Positions 22,936 to 29,485 of a DNA stretch of 31,763 nt are shown here, in pieces. The position numbers and the translations under genes are program-made. Each line of letters opens with the position of its first letter. Positions within the stretch are counted from its first letter, which is position 1. The notes under the pieces are model-generated. The model was not told the DNA's origin. It was given only the letters and a program-made list of their open reading frames with translations, and searched no databases. The stretch is from an uncultured Collinsella sp. (lineage in GTDB: Bacteria; Actinomycetota; Coriobacteriia; Coriobacteriales; Coriobacteriaceae). The stretch spans positions 1 through 31,763 of the forward strand of contig UQSK01000018.1 of NCBI GenBank assembly GCA_900543605.1. Reading direction: 5' to 3'.

Positions 22936-22970
22936 TGCATGAATACGTAAATAGCTTGCATGTTCATGCA
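22936..22970 (-). promoter_or_regulatory. Candidate ArgR operator upstream of argC
   Basis: TGCATGAA (22936-22943) and its inverted copy TTCATGCA (22963-22970) are separated by 19 bases. The right half is also part of the palindrome TGCATG-TT-CATGCA (22957-22970). CATGAATA-type halves are typical of arginine repressor boxes. It lies about 90-120 nt before argC in an A+T-rich stretch. Confidence 0.45.
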
Positions 22971-23017
22971 TTGAAACATTCCCGACACATTCGCTTGAAG
23001 GAGTTGACAAATAGAGC

Positions 23018-23067
23018 GGGCCCCGTATTGCCCGGCGCTCCTAACGGCGCCGGGCAATACGGGGCCC
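23018..23067. terminator. 21-bp perfect hairpin after the flavin operon
   Basis: Arms 23018-23038 and 23047-23067 are exact complements (G+C-rich, starting GGGCCCCGTATTG), with an 8-nt loop. It lies 39 nt after the last PPOX gene and upstream of argC. There is no clean T-run on either side, so it may be a terminator of unusual form, an RNA 3'-end stabiliser or a repeat. Confidence 0.5.
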
Positions 23068-23106
23068 ACCCATGCGAAAACCAAGTTGTTAGGATGATCC
23101 AGCTGG

Positions 23107-23517
23107 CTAGAACTCGACCGGCACCCATTCGTCATGGTTGCAGACAAAGGCCTCGGGTTCCTCCACGCTAAAGAAGACGAGCGTGGGATCGTCTGCGCCC
23201 TCGTAGTGCTCGCCTAGGCACTCCAGGTGCTTCCAGCCTGCCTCGCGCATATCGGGAGCGGCTTGGTCATCCAGACCCGCGCGCCCGCGCAAGATGAGCC
23301 AGCCATGGCCCGGCCACCAACTCGTGGCCTCAAAGCGTTGATTTTGCAGCAGCTCTTGCCACACGTCTTTGGTGCGCGCCGTTACAAACCACAGCTTGCC
23401 GTCCTGGATCTGCGCAAACGAAAACGGACGCACATGCGGCTGTCCGTCAACGCTCGTCGCCAAATACCATGCCGGCACCGACGTCAGATACTCCAGCACC
23501 GTATTCAATCCGTCCAT
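23107..23517 (-). CDS. Pyridoxamine 5'-phosphate oxidase-family (FMN-binding) protein
   Basis: A 136-residue split-barrel protein of the PPOX/general-stress type. The pattern PAWYLATSVDGQPHVRPF, then DGKLWFVTARTKDVWQEL and GWLILRGRA, matches small FMN- or flavin-binding family members. It has about 45% visible identity in blocks with the next gene, so the two are tandem paralogues. The ATG at 23517 has AGGAGG 4 nt upstream. It lies 54 bp after its paralogue, at the end of the riboflavin transporter operon. The substrate is unknown. Confidence 0.85.
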   Translation of the reverse strand: MDGLNTVLEYLTSVPAWYLATSVDGQPHVRPFSFAQIQDGKLWFVTARTKDVWQELLQNQRFEATSWWPGHGWLILRGRAGLDDQAAPDMREAGWKHLECLGEHYEGADDPTLVFFSVEEPEAFVCNHDEWVPVEF

Positions 23518-23571
23518 GTGTCCTCCTGGCACTAGTCTTTTTGGGTCGGGGCTGTTTTAGCTACCCTAGGG

Positions 23572-24018
23572 CTAAAGCTCCAGGCGCTCCTCGCTGCCGT
23601 CGATATCACAGAAGCGGGCGGCGATATTTCGCACCGAGAAAAACGCAAGGCGACCGTCGTTGGCGCTCTCGTGATCTTCGCCGATGCCCACCATGTGCTT
23701 AAAGCCGGCTTGGCGCACCCGGTCGCTCACGACCGCGTCGTCCTCGAGCGCGGCCTCGCCGGTCAGCACAATCCAACACTCCCCCGGTTTCCAACCCGAA
23801 ACCTCAAACTTGGGGTTCGCGCTAAGCTCGGCCCACACGTCCTTATCGCGCGAGGTGCAAAACCACAGCTTGCCATCATCGACCATGGCAAACGAGAACG
23901 GCCTCACGCGCGGCTGATGTCCATCCGTCACGTCGATCGTGGCGAGATACCACGCCGGAATACGCCTAAGATACGAACAGGCGCGCTCGAGCTGCGCCGT
24001 GCGGTCGTTGTCGGTCAT
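23572..24018 (-). CDS. Pyridoxamine 5'-phosphate oxidase-family (FMN-binding) protein
   Basis: A 148-residue paralogue of the neighbouring gene, with IPAWYLATIDV, RVRPFSFAMVDDGKLWFCTS, KDVWAELSANPKFEVSGW and a C-terminal FFSVRN strand. This is the split-barrel flavin-binding fold; the reaction is unknown. AAAGGGG precedes the ATG. It starts 30 bp after ecfT, so it is probably in the riboswitch-controlled transcript. Confidence 0.85.
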   Translation of the reverse strand: MTDNDRTAQLERACSYLRRIPAWYLATIDVTDGHQPRVRPFSFAMVDDGKLWFCTSRDKDVWAELSANPKFEVSGWKPGECWIVLTGEAALEDDAVVSDRVRQAGFKHMVGIGEDHESANDGRLAFFSVRNIAARFCDIDGSEERLEL

Positions 24019-24048
24019 AGGGACCCCTTTCCTGCGCTCGAATCGCGC

Positions 24049-24849
24049 CTAAACAAGTTGAAGATTGATGACGATGACGCAGATGAGCAGCAACGCCGTC
24101 ACCACCGCCGCCAACGCATCGCCGCGGCCAAATGCAAGCGCATGCAGACGCGTGCGTCCCTGCTCGCCATGATAGCAACGGGCATCCATGGCGGCAGACA
24201 ACGTCTCGGCATGACGGAACACACCCGTGAACAGCGGAATCGCCACACTGCCAAGCATACGAACGCCGCCGAGCGGGCCTCCCGTCACGCGCGCACCGCG
24301 GCTTGTCTGCGCATCGGCCGTCTGCTTCATCTCGGTGGCAAACTGCGGCATAAAGCGCAGCGCGATGCCCATGATCATGCCGAGCTCGTGCGCAGGAAGT
24401 CCCACACGCGCAAACGGCGCGAGCAGGCGCTCGAAGCCCGCGGTGAGGTCGAGCGTCGGTGTGGTGAGCGTGATAGCGCTCATACCGGCCATCATCAAGG
24501 TCAGGCGGCACGCCATAAAGCCGGCGGAATGCAGCGAGCCCTCGCTTATCTGCAAAAAGCCGAGCTGCCACAGGATGCGCCCGCTCTGGTCGGAAAACAG
24601 GTTGAGCACCGCGACCACCGCGACGATCGCCAGCAGCGGCGCCATCGATGACAGGACGCGACGAGCCGGCACCCGAGACACGGTATAGATCAGGACAACG
24701 AAGATTGCGACCGGGACCAGTCCGCGGAAGCTACTGACCGTGAGCGTCGTGATCAGAAACACAAAGCCCAAGAGCAACTTAGTTCGCGGGTCCAGGCGGT
24801 GAATTGCACTATCGCCGGGATAGTAGCTGCCAAACGAAAACGCCTCCAT
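24049..24849 (-). CDS. ecfT: Energy-coupling factor transporter transmembrane protein EcfT
   Basis: A 266-residue membrane scaffold of the ECF vitamin transporter that couples the ATPases to the S component. It has about five or six hydrophobic segments. The two coupling-helix motifs appear as DAQTSRGAR and AMDARCYHG, close to the A-R-G signatures of the family. Its ATG overlaps the stop of the ATPase gene (TAATG), showing translational coupling. Confidence 0.93.
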   Translation of the reverse strand: MEAFSFGSYYPGDSAIHRLDPRTKLLLGFVFLITTLTVSSFRGLVPVAIFVVLIYTVSRVPARRVLSSMAPLLAIVAVVAVLNLFSDQSGRILWQLGFLQISEGSLHSAGFMACRLTLMMAGMSAITLTTPTLDLTAGFERLLAPFARVGLPAHELGMIMGIALRFMPQFATEMKQTADAQTSRGARVTGGPLGGVRMLGSVAIPLFTGVFRHAETLSAAMDARCYHGEQGRTRLHALAFGRGDALAAVVTALLLICVIVINLQLV

Positions 24850-26753
24850 TAGCAGCCCTCCTCTCGCGCGATCGTCTTGGATTTAGCAATGTCCGCGACG
24901 TTAGAAGGACCGTCCGAGCGAACGATCAGCAGGTCCACCAACTCGTCTGCCAGCGACTCAACCGTATAGAGGCCGTCAAAGCGCAGCGGCACGCCTGCCT
25001 TCGCAAGCGCCAGCGCCATGTGCTGGGCAGCGGGAACACCCAAGCCGATCGACTTGAGCTCATCGGCATGCGCAAACACCTGAGCGGGCGTGCCCTCGGC
25101 AAACACCGTGCCCTCGTTCATCACGACGATACGGTCGCAGCAATTGGCAAGGTCATCCATACTGTGTGAGACCATGACGACGGTCAGGCCCCCATGGTGA
25201 AGCCGATCGATGAGCTCCAGGAAATCACTGCGCGCCGCCGGATCGAGCCCCGCCATGGGCTCATCGAGTACCAGGACCTCGGGCTCCATGGCAAGCACGC
25301 CAGCAAACGCCACGCGCCGCTGCTGCCCGCCCGAAAGCTCAAAGGGGCTCTTGTCGCCCACCGTGGCCAGGTCGAGGCCCACGCGCGCGAGCGATGACTC
25401 AACGCGGCGGGCAACCTCGGCCTGCGACAAGCCAAGGTTATGCGGACCAAATGCCACGTCCTGTGCCACGGTCTCGGCAAACAGCTGACGCTCTGGATAC
25501 TGAAACACCACGCCGACCTTTGCCTTAACCGCGGCGGCATCTTTCTTGTTTGCCAGGTCGAGCCCCAACGCGTAAACGGAACCCTCCTGCGGGCGGATTA
25601 ATCCGTTGAGATGCTGAACCAGCGTCGACTTACCCGAACCGGTATGGCCCGCAAGACCCAAGAACTCGCCACGACGCACCGTCAGCGATACATCACGCAG
25701 TGCCCACGGACTGCTGGGGTCGTTGCCCCAGAGAGCCTGTTTGTTCGATGCGCCCTCGACGGCTGAGCGCTTGTGCCAACGGCGACGCTCGCGGGCGCTC
25801 AGCGAATAGCTATGCGAGAGATGCGAAATCTCGATAACGGGCTCCGACGCGGCCATCCCGTCGGCTGCAGAGGATGCATTGTCAAGCATACGAGAATCGG
25901 ATGCGGAAGGCTGCACTGCGACGTCCGCCCCGCTCCGCTCGGCATAAACCTGCGCTATATCGGCGACCATATCCGCCTCGCGCACCCGTGCGCAAATGGG
26001 CACGCCCTTCGCGCGAAGCGCCCTGCCAAGACAGCACGATGCCGGCATATCCAGGTTCAGCCGCGCGAGTTCGTCCGCCCGCGTCAAGATCTCCTCGGGC
26101 GTACCGAGCATGGCAACGCGGCCCGTCTGGAAGACAGCAACGCGATCGGCCTCAGCGGCCTCTTCCATAAAGTGCGTAATCATCACAATGGTCATGCCGC
26201 GTTCGTGCAGCGCGTGACAGGCCTTCATAAGGCCCTTGCGCCCGCGCGGATCGAGCATCGAGGAGGCCTCATCCAAGATGAGCACGCGCGGCTCCATGGC
26301 GAGCACGCCGGCAAGCGCCACGCGCTGCTTTTGTCCGCCCGAAAGAGCGTGGGTCTCGTGGCGCTTAAAGCCCACCAGACCCACGGCCTTCAGCGCCTCG
26401 CGCACGCGCTGCGCAATCTGGGCCGATTCGACCCCTAAGTTCTCGGGACCAAACGCAACATCGTCCTCGACAAGCGTCGCCACCAGCTGATCATCCGGGT
26501 TCTGGAACACCATGCCCGCAGTCGAACGGATGTCGTAGACCAGCTCGGGATCGGACGCGTCCATGCCGTTGACGTACACCGTTCCCGCATCGGGCTGAAG
26601 CAGCGCATTCAGGTGCTTGGCAAACGTCGACTTGCCCGACCCATTACCACCGAGGATGCAGAAAAACTCGCCATCCTCGATGTTCAGGTCGACGCCGTCG
26701 AGCGCCGGTGCAGCACCGTCATAGCTAAAGGAAACGCCCCGACACTCAATCAT
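24849..26753 (-). CDS. Fused double ECF-transporter ATPase (EcfA1-EcfA2 in one chain)
   Basis: A 634-residue protein with two ABC ATPase domains that powers ECF vitamin uptake. Domain 1 has Walker A GGNGSGKST (35-43), signature LSGGQKQRVA and Walker B VLILDEASSMLDP. Domain 2 has GHTGSGKST (about 366-374), LSGGQQRRVAFAG and VLVLDEPMAGLDP. A linker of about 85 residues, rich in Ala and Ser, joins them. Usually these are two separate genes. Domain 1 has DEAS where DEPT/DEPM is common. The ATG overlaps the ribU stop (ATGA), and the stop overlaps ecfT. Confidence 0.95.
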   Translation of the reverse strand: MIECRGVSFSYDGAAPALDGVDLNIEDGEFFCILGGNGSGKSTFAKHLNALLQPDAGTVYVNGMDASDPELVYDIRSTAGMVFQNPDDQLVATLVEDDVAFGPENLGVESAQIAQRVREALKAVGLVGFKRHETHALSGGQKQRVALAGVLAMEPRVLILDEASSMLDPRGRKGLMKACHALHERGMTIVMITHFMEEAAEADRVAVFQTGRVAMLGTPEEILTRADELARLNLDMPASCCLGRALRAKGVPICARVREADMVADIAQVYAERSGADVAVQPSASDSRMLDNASSAADGMAASEPVIEISHLSHSYSLSARERRRWHKRSAVEGASNKQALWGNDPSSPWALRDVSLTVRRGEFLGLAGHTGSGKSTLVQHLNGLIRPQEGSVYALGLDLANKKDAAAVKAKVGVVFQYPERQLFAETVAQDVAFGPHNLGLSQAEVARRVESSLARVGLDLATVGDKSPFELSGGQQRRVAFAGVLAMEPEVLVLDEPMAGLDPAARSDFLELIDRLHHGGLTVVMVSHSMDDLANCCDRIVVMNEGTVFAEGTPAQVFAHADELKSIGLGVPAAQHMALALAKAGVPLRFDGLYTVESLADELVDLLIVRSDGPSNVADIAKSKTIAREEGC

Positions 26754-27340
26754 GCGCGGCCTTTGACCTGGTCCTTCTTGGGCGTGATGAGATTAGAGAC
26801 CGCCTTGTACACCGCCAGCGTCAACACCGAGTTGAGCACGGTCTTGATAAGGTTGAACGGCAGCACGGCGGGAAGCATGAGCGGGGCGATTACATCGACC
26901 GAGCCATACCAGAACCAAACACCAATGGTAAGGTTTGCGACCATGGACAGCGCCGTAGCGGCAATGACGCCGAGCGCCAGGCCAATCACGGCACCCTTGT
27001 AGGTGTGCATCTTTTGGTAGACGATCGCCGCGGGCAGAATGTAGCCCAGCGTGGCAACCAAGTTCATAAGCGCACCGACCCAATCGCCCGTGGTAACCGC
27101 ATGGATAACGATCGCCATGGCGGCAACAGCCGTGCCGGCACCGGGGCCATACGCAAACCCACACACCATCGCCGGCACCAGCGACGGGTCATACGTCAAA
27201 AATGGCGCCGAAGGAAGGATGGGCAGCTGCACGTACATAAACAGGGCGCCCAAGGCACACATCAACGCCATGGTAACGAGCTGTTTGGTGCTCCACCTAT
27301 TCGTGTTCTCAAAATGGATATGCTGCGACTGTTCAGACAT
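26750..27340 (-). CDS. ribU: ECF transporter S component, riboflavin type
   Basis: A 196-residue integral membrane protein with about six hydrophobic helices that binds the vitamin in an ECF transporter. The start segment STKQLVTMALMCALGALFMY and PILPSAPFLTYDPSLVPA resemble RibU, including the substrate-side loop. The FMN riboswitch directly upstream supports riboflavin as substrate. The ATG at 27340 has AGGTGA 6 nt upstream; an ATG seven codons earlier lies inside the riboswitch and is rejected. It overlaps the ATPase gene by 4 bp. Confidence 0.9.
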   Translation of the reverse strand: MSEQSQHIHFENTNRWSTKQLVTMALMCALGALFMYVQLPILPSAPFLTYDPSLVPAMVCGFAYGPGAGTAVAAMAIVIHAVTTGDWVGALMNLVATLGYILPAAIVYQKMHTYKGAVIGLALGVIAATALSMVANLTIGVWFWYGSVDVIAPLMLPAVLPFNLIKTVLNSVLTLAVYKAVSNLITPKKDQVKGRA

Positions 27341-27351
27341 AAGATCACCTG

Positions 27352-27535
27352 CCTCTTTCATCCGGACTCTAACCGTTGGTACTGGGTTTTCACCAGTTCA
27401 GCCGGCATGCGAACCAACGCACACACGGGTCGCGGACTCATCGGCTCGGTCGCAGACACCTCGCCTGCGCCACGGCGCCCCTTTGGCACCGCCCGATTTA
27501 CCACCAGTGGGGAATTTCACCCCGCCCTGAAACAG
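27352..27535 (-). ncRNA. FMN riboswitch (RFN element)
   Basis: On the minus strand the conserved RFN blocks are clear: CAGGGCGGGGTGAAATTCCC and CTGGTGGTAAA at the 5' side, AACTGGTGAAAACCCAGT in the middle and GAGTCCGGATGAAAGAGG at the 3' side. A variable, longer-than-usual arm lies between. The 3' end is only about 10 nt from the ribU start, and no terminator hairpin with a T-run follows, so control is probably at translation initiation. FMN binding would reduce expression of the riboflavin transporter. Confidence 0.95.
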
Positions 27536-27543
27536 CAATTGCA

Positions 27544-27571
27544 AGTGTAGCACCAGTAGGCTTTCGCGCAA
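27544..27571 (-). promoter_or_regulatory. Promoter of the riboflavin-transporter operon
   Basis: On the minus strand TTGCGC (27566-27571), a 16-nt spacer and TACACT (27544-27549) with an extended -10 TGC. Predicted transcription start is about 27537, at the first bases of the riboswitch. Confidence 0.6.
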
Positions 27572-27594
27572 GTATGCCATGGGTAATTTATGGC

Positions 27595-27626
27595 GGGGAC
27601 CAGTTACCGCAACAATCACGTTCCCC
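27595..27626. repeat. REP-like imperfect palindrome
   Basis: GGGGAC (27595-27600) and GTTCCCC (27620-27626) bracket an imperfectly paired centre. It resembles the GGGGACGTTC arms at 3178-3235. A separate perfect hairpin TTTCGCGGC-AAA-GCCGCGAAA follows at 27649-27669. The rest of 27572-27738 shows nothing coding. Confidence 0.4.
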
Positions 27627-27738
27627 ACCCGTCCCAAAGTAACGCGCCTTTCGCGGCAAAGCCGCGAAACAGCGACCGGGACACGTATCCCCATCAGCCA
27701 CGATCTCCGCCCACGCCGACCTCAAGGCCGTAAACGCA

Positions 27739-27775
27739 GGGGATCCGGGGGCGTGACGGGGTTTCTCTCCGGAAC
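27739..27775 (+). repeat. Left arm of the 37-bp inverted repeat
   Basis: Exact complement of 29423-29459. Beyond 27775 the match decays (ATTC against GTCC). The outer neighbours differ on the two sides. Confidence 0.9.
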
Positions 27776-27930
27776 ATTCCGCACTGATATCTTCTGTATT
27801 GAAGACGTCGATGATGCACCCGTATACCATTGACGTCGACACCATCAGATGCGGACCGCGCGGTGACCCCACATTCCGCTGGCGCCCATGGGGCTGCCCT
27901 CGTTTCCTGACATGTCCCGCGCGGGCCGCG
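27776..27930 (+). ncRNA. Candidate IS110 bridge RNA region
   Basis: The non-coding left end folds readily. An outer stem pairs TCCGCA-CTGAT (27778-27788) with ATCAG-A-TGCGGA (27844-27855). Inside it are a 5-bp hairpin (27790-27794 with 27801-27805) and an 8-10-bp hairpin with a 14-nt loop (27806-27813 with 27828-27835). A second long stem pairs 27852-27863 with 27917-27928 with one mismatch, around a large loop. IS110-family elements encode a guide (bridge) RNA with two internal binding loops in this position. Boundaries and loop roles here are inferred. Confidence 0.5.
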
Positions 27931-28063
27931 GCGAGCCGAGACCGCCGCATGACCTAATAGGAGCATGGAGCGATACCGCGGACCCGAACAACCGCATTCT
28001 ATCGCGCCCCGTCAGTGTGTCGTCTGCCCGGTCCAGGCGAGCACGGAAAGAACGGAGCGAGAC

Positions 28064-29353
28064 ATGAGAACCGAATCGACACCCGGCGCCCGCGGGCCGG
28101 TCTTCTGCGGGGTCGACACCCACGCCGACTCGCACTGGCTGTGCGTCCTCGACTGGAGGGGCCGCAAGGTCCTGTCCCGCCAGTTCCCCGCCGACGCGGC
28201 GGGATACGAGGCGCTCGCCGGGGCGATCGCGGCGGCCGGGGAACCGGCCTGCGTCGCGATGGAGGGGACGTCGTCCTACGGGGCGGGCCTCACCAGGCAC
28301 CTCGCGTCGCTGGGGATGCCCGTGCGCGAGGCGCTCTCCCCGGCGAGGATGCAGAGGAGGCGCCCGGGGCAGGGAAAGTGCGACGAGGCGGACGCGGAGA
28401 GGGCCGCCCGCGCGGCGATGTCCGGCTCAAAGCTCGGGACCCCCAAGAGCCAGGACGGGTGGGTCGACGGGGTGCGCTGCATGCTCGCGGCGCGCTCCGG
28501 GGCGGTGAAGGCGCGGACCTCGGCGATCAACACCGCGAGGTCGCTGCTCACCACCGCCCCGGAGGGGTTCAGGTCGAGGTTCCGCGGCATGGGAGGGCCG
28601 AGGCTGATGGAGGAGCTCCCCTCCGTGCGCGCCGAGGGCGCGCTGGGCGCCGCGCTCGGCGCGCTGGCGGACCTGTGGGCGGCGGCGCGCGACGCGGCGC
28701 TCGACATGGAGCGCGCGATCGAGGCGTCCCTGGAGGAGAACTGCCCTGCGCTGCTGGCGATGTACGGGTGCGGGCCCGTCAGCGCGGCCAAGCTCGCGGT
28801 CGCGGCCGGGGACAACCCGGGCAGGCTGCGCTCCGAGGCGTCGTTCGCGGCGATATGCGGGGCCTGCCCCATCCCCGCCTCGAGCGGCAAGACCGTGAGG
28901 CACAGGCTCAACAGGGGCGGCGACCGGCAGGCGAACAGCGCGCTGCACGAGATCGCGAGGCAGAGGGTCATGCGCGACCCCGAGACCGCCGAGTACGCCG
29001 AGAGGGCCAGGGCGCGGGGGAAGAGCGACAGGGAGGTCATGAGGTGCCTCAAGCGCTACGTGGCCAGGGAGGCGTACCGGGCGCTGATGCGCCCGCACGA
29101 GATCAGGAGGCCCGAGGACGCCTCGGAGCTCGTGGCGGCCAGGCGCGCGGCGAGGGTCAGCCAGGTGAGGGCGGCGTCCATACTGGGCACCAGCGAGAAG
29201 TACATCTCGATGCTAGAGAGGGGCCAAAGGGAACTCAAGCCCATAAGGAGGGCCTACGAGGCATGGGTCGAGGCCGGACTTCCGCTCGATTGGGACAGGC
29301 AGGCGTTCGAGGCCGAGCGCAAAATGGATTCGAAAAAACACCTTGCCAAATAG
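28064..29353 (+). CDS. IS110-family transposase with a C-terminal helix-turn-helix
   Basis: A 429-residue RuvC-like DEDD recombinase. Catalytic acids are Asp18 (GVDTHADSHW), Glu67 (AMEGTSSYG), and Asp107 and Asp110 (KCDEADAERA). The C-terminal Transposase_20 domain has CGPVSAAKLAV and the conserved serine in PASSGK (Ser273/274). After the normal end of the family an extra segment (about 353-400) reads as an XRE-type helix-turn-helix: AARRAARVSQVRAASILG, then TSEKYISMLERGQREL. Codon use is foreign: very high G+C and many AGG arginine codons, unlike the neighbouring genes. The ATG at 28064 has GGAG 7 nt upstream. It looks intact. Confidence 0.93.
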   Translation: MRTESTPGARGPVFCGVDTHADSHWLCVLDWRGRKVLSRQFPADAAGYEALAGAIAAAGEPACVAMEGTSSYGAGLTRHLASLGMPVREALSPARMQRRRPGQGKCDEADAERAARAAMSGSKLGTPKSQDGWVDGVRCMLAARSGAVKARTSAINTARSLLTTAPEGFRSRFRGMGGPRLMEELPSVRAEGALGAALGALADLWAAARDAALDMERAIEASLEENCPALLAMYGCGPVSAAKLAVAAGDNPGRLRSEASFAAICGACPIPASSGKTVRHRLNRGGDRQANSALHEIARQRVMRDPETAEYAERARARGKSDREVMRCLKRYVAREAYRALMRPHEIRRPEDASELVAARRAARVSQVRAASILGTSEKYISMLERGQRELKPIRRAYEAWVEAGLPLDWDRQAFEAERKMDSKKHLAK

Positions 29354-29365
29354 GAGCGTCAGGAC

Positions 29366-29410
29366 GCAAAGAGGCTCCGCAGCGCGAAGCGCGATGCGGA
29401 GCCTCTTTGC
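29366..29410 (+). terminator. Strong hairpin after the transposase gene
   Basis: 16-bp perfect stem GCAAAGAGGCTCCGCA (29366-29381) with 29395-29410, and an inner GCGC-GAA-GCGC. No T-run follows. It may end the transposase transcript, block read-through into the antisense of groEL, or be part of the element's right end. Confidence 0.6.
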
Positions 29411-29422
29411 ATGTTCGAGGAC

Positions 29423-29459
29423 GTTCCGGAGAGAAACCCCGTCACGCCCCCGGATCCCC
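29423..29459 (-). repeat. Right arm of the 37-bp inverted repeat
   Basis: Exact complement of 27739-27775. It begins 26 bp after the groEL stop (minus strand), where a groEL terminator would be expected. Confidence 0.9.
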
Positions 29460-29485
29460 GGTGGGAGTTCTAGACCTTGTCGGCC

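Larger units (their letters stand above)
27739..29459 (+). mobile_element. IS110-family insertion element between 37-bp inverted repeats
   Basis: The outer arms, 27739-27775 and 29423-29459, are a perfect 37-bp inverted repeat (starting GGGGATCCGGGGGCGTGACG). Inside lie a structured non-coding left end of about 290 bases, a DEDD transposase gene and a right end with a strong hairpin. No target-site duplication flanks the arms. IS110 elements normally lack terminal inverted repeats and often insert into palindromic host repeats. So the true element may be just the inner part (about 27776-29422), with the arms a split host palindrome. The exact ends cannot be set from one sequence. Confidence 0.75.

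Noticed and set aside
27341..27361. ribU start seven codons upstream
   Set aside because: That ATG is part of the conserved 3' block of the FMN riboswitch and has no separate ribosome site.
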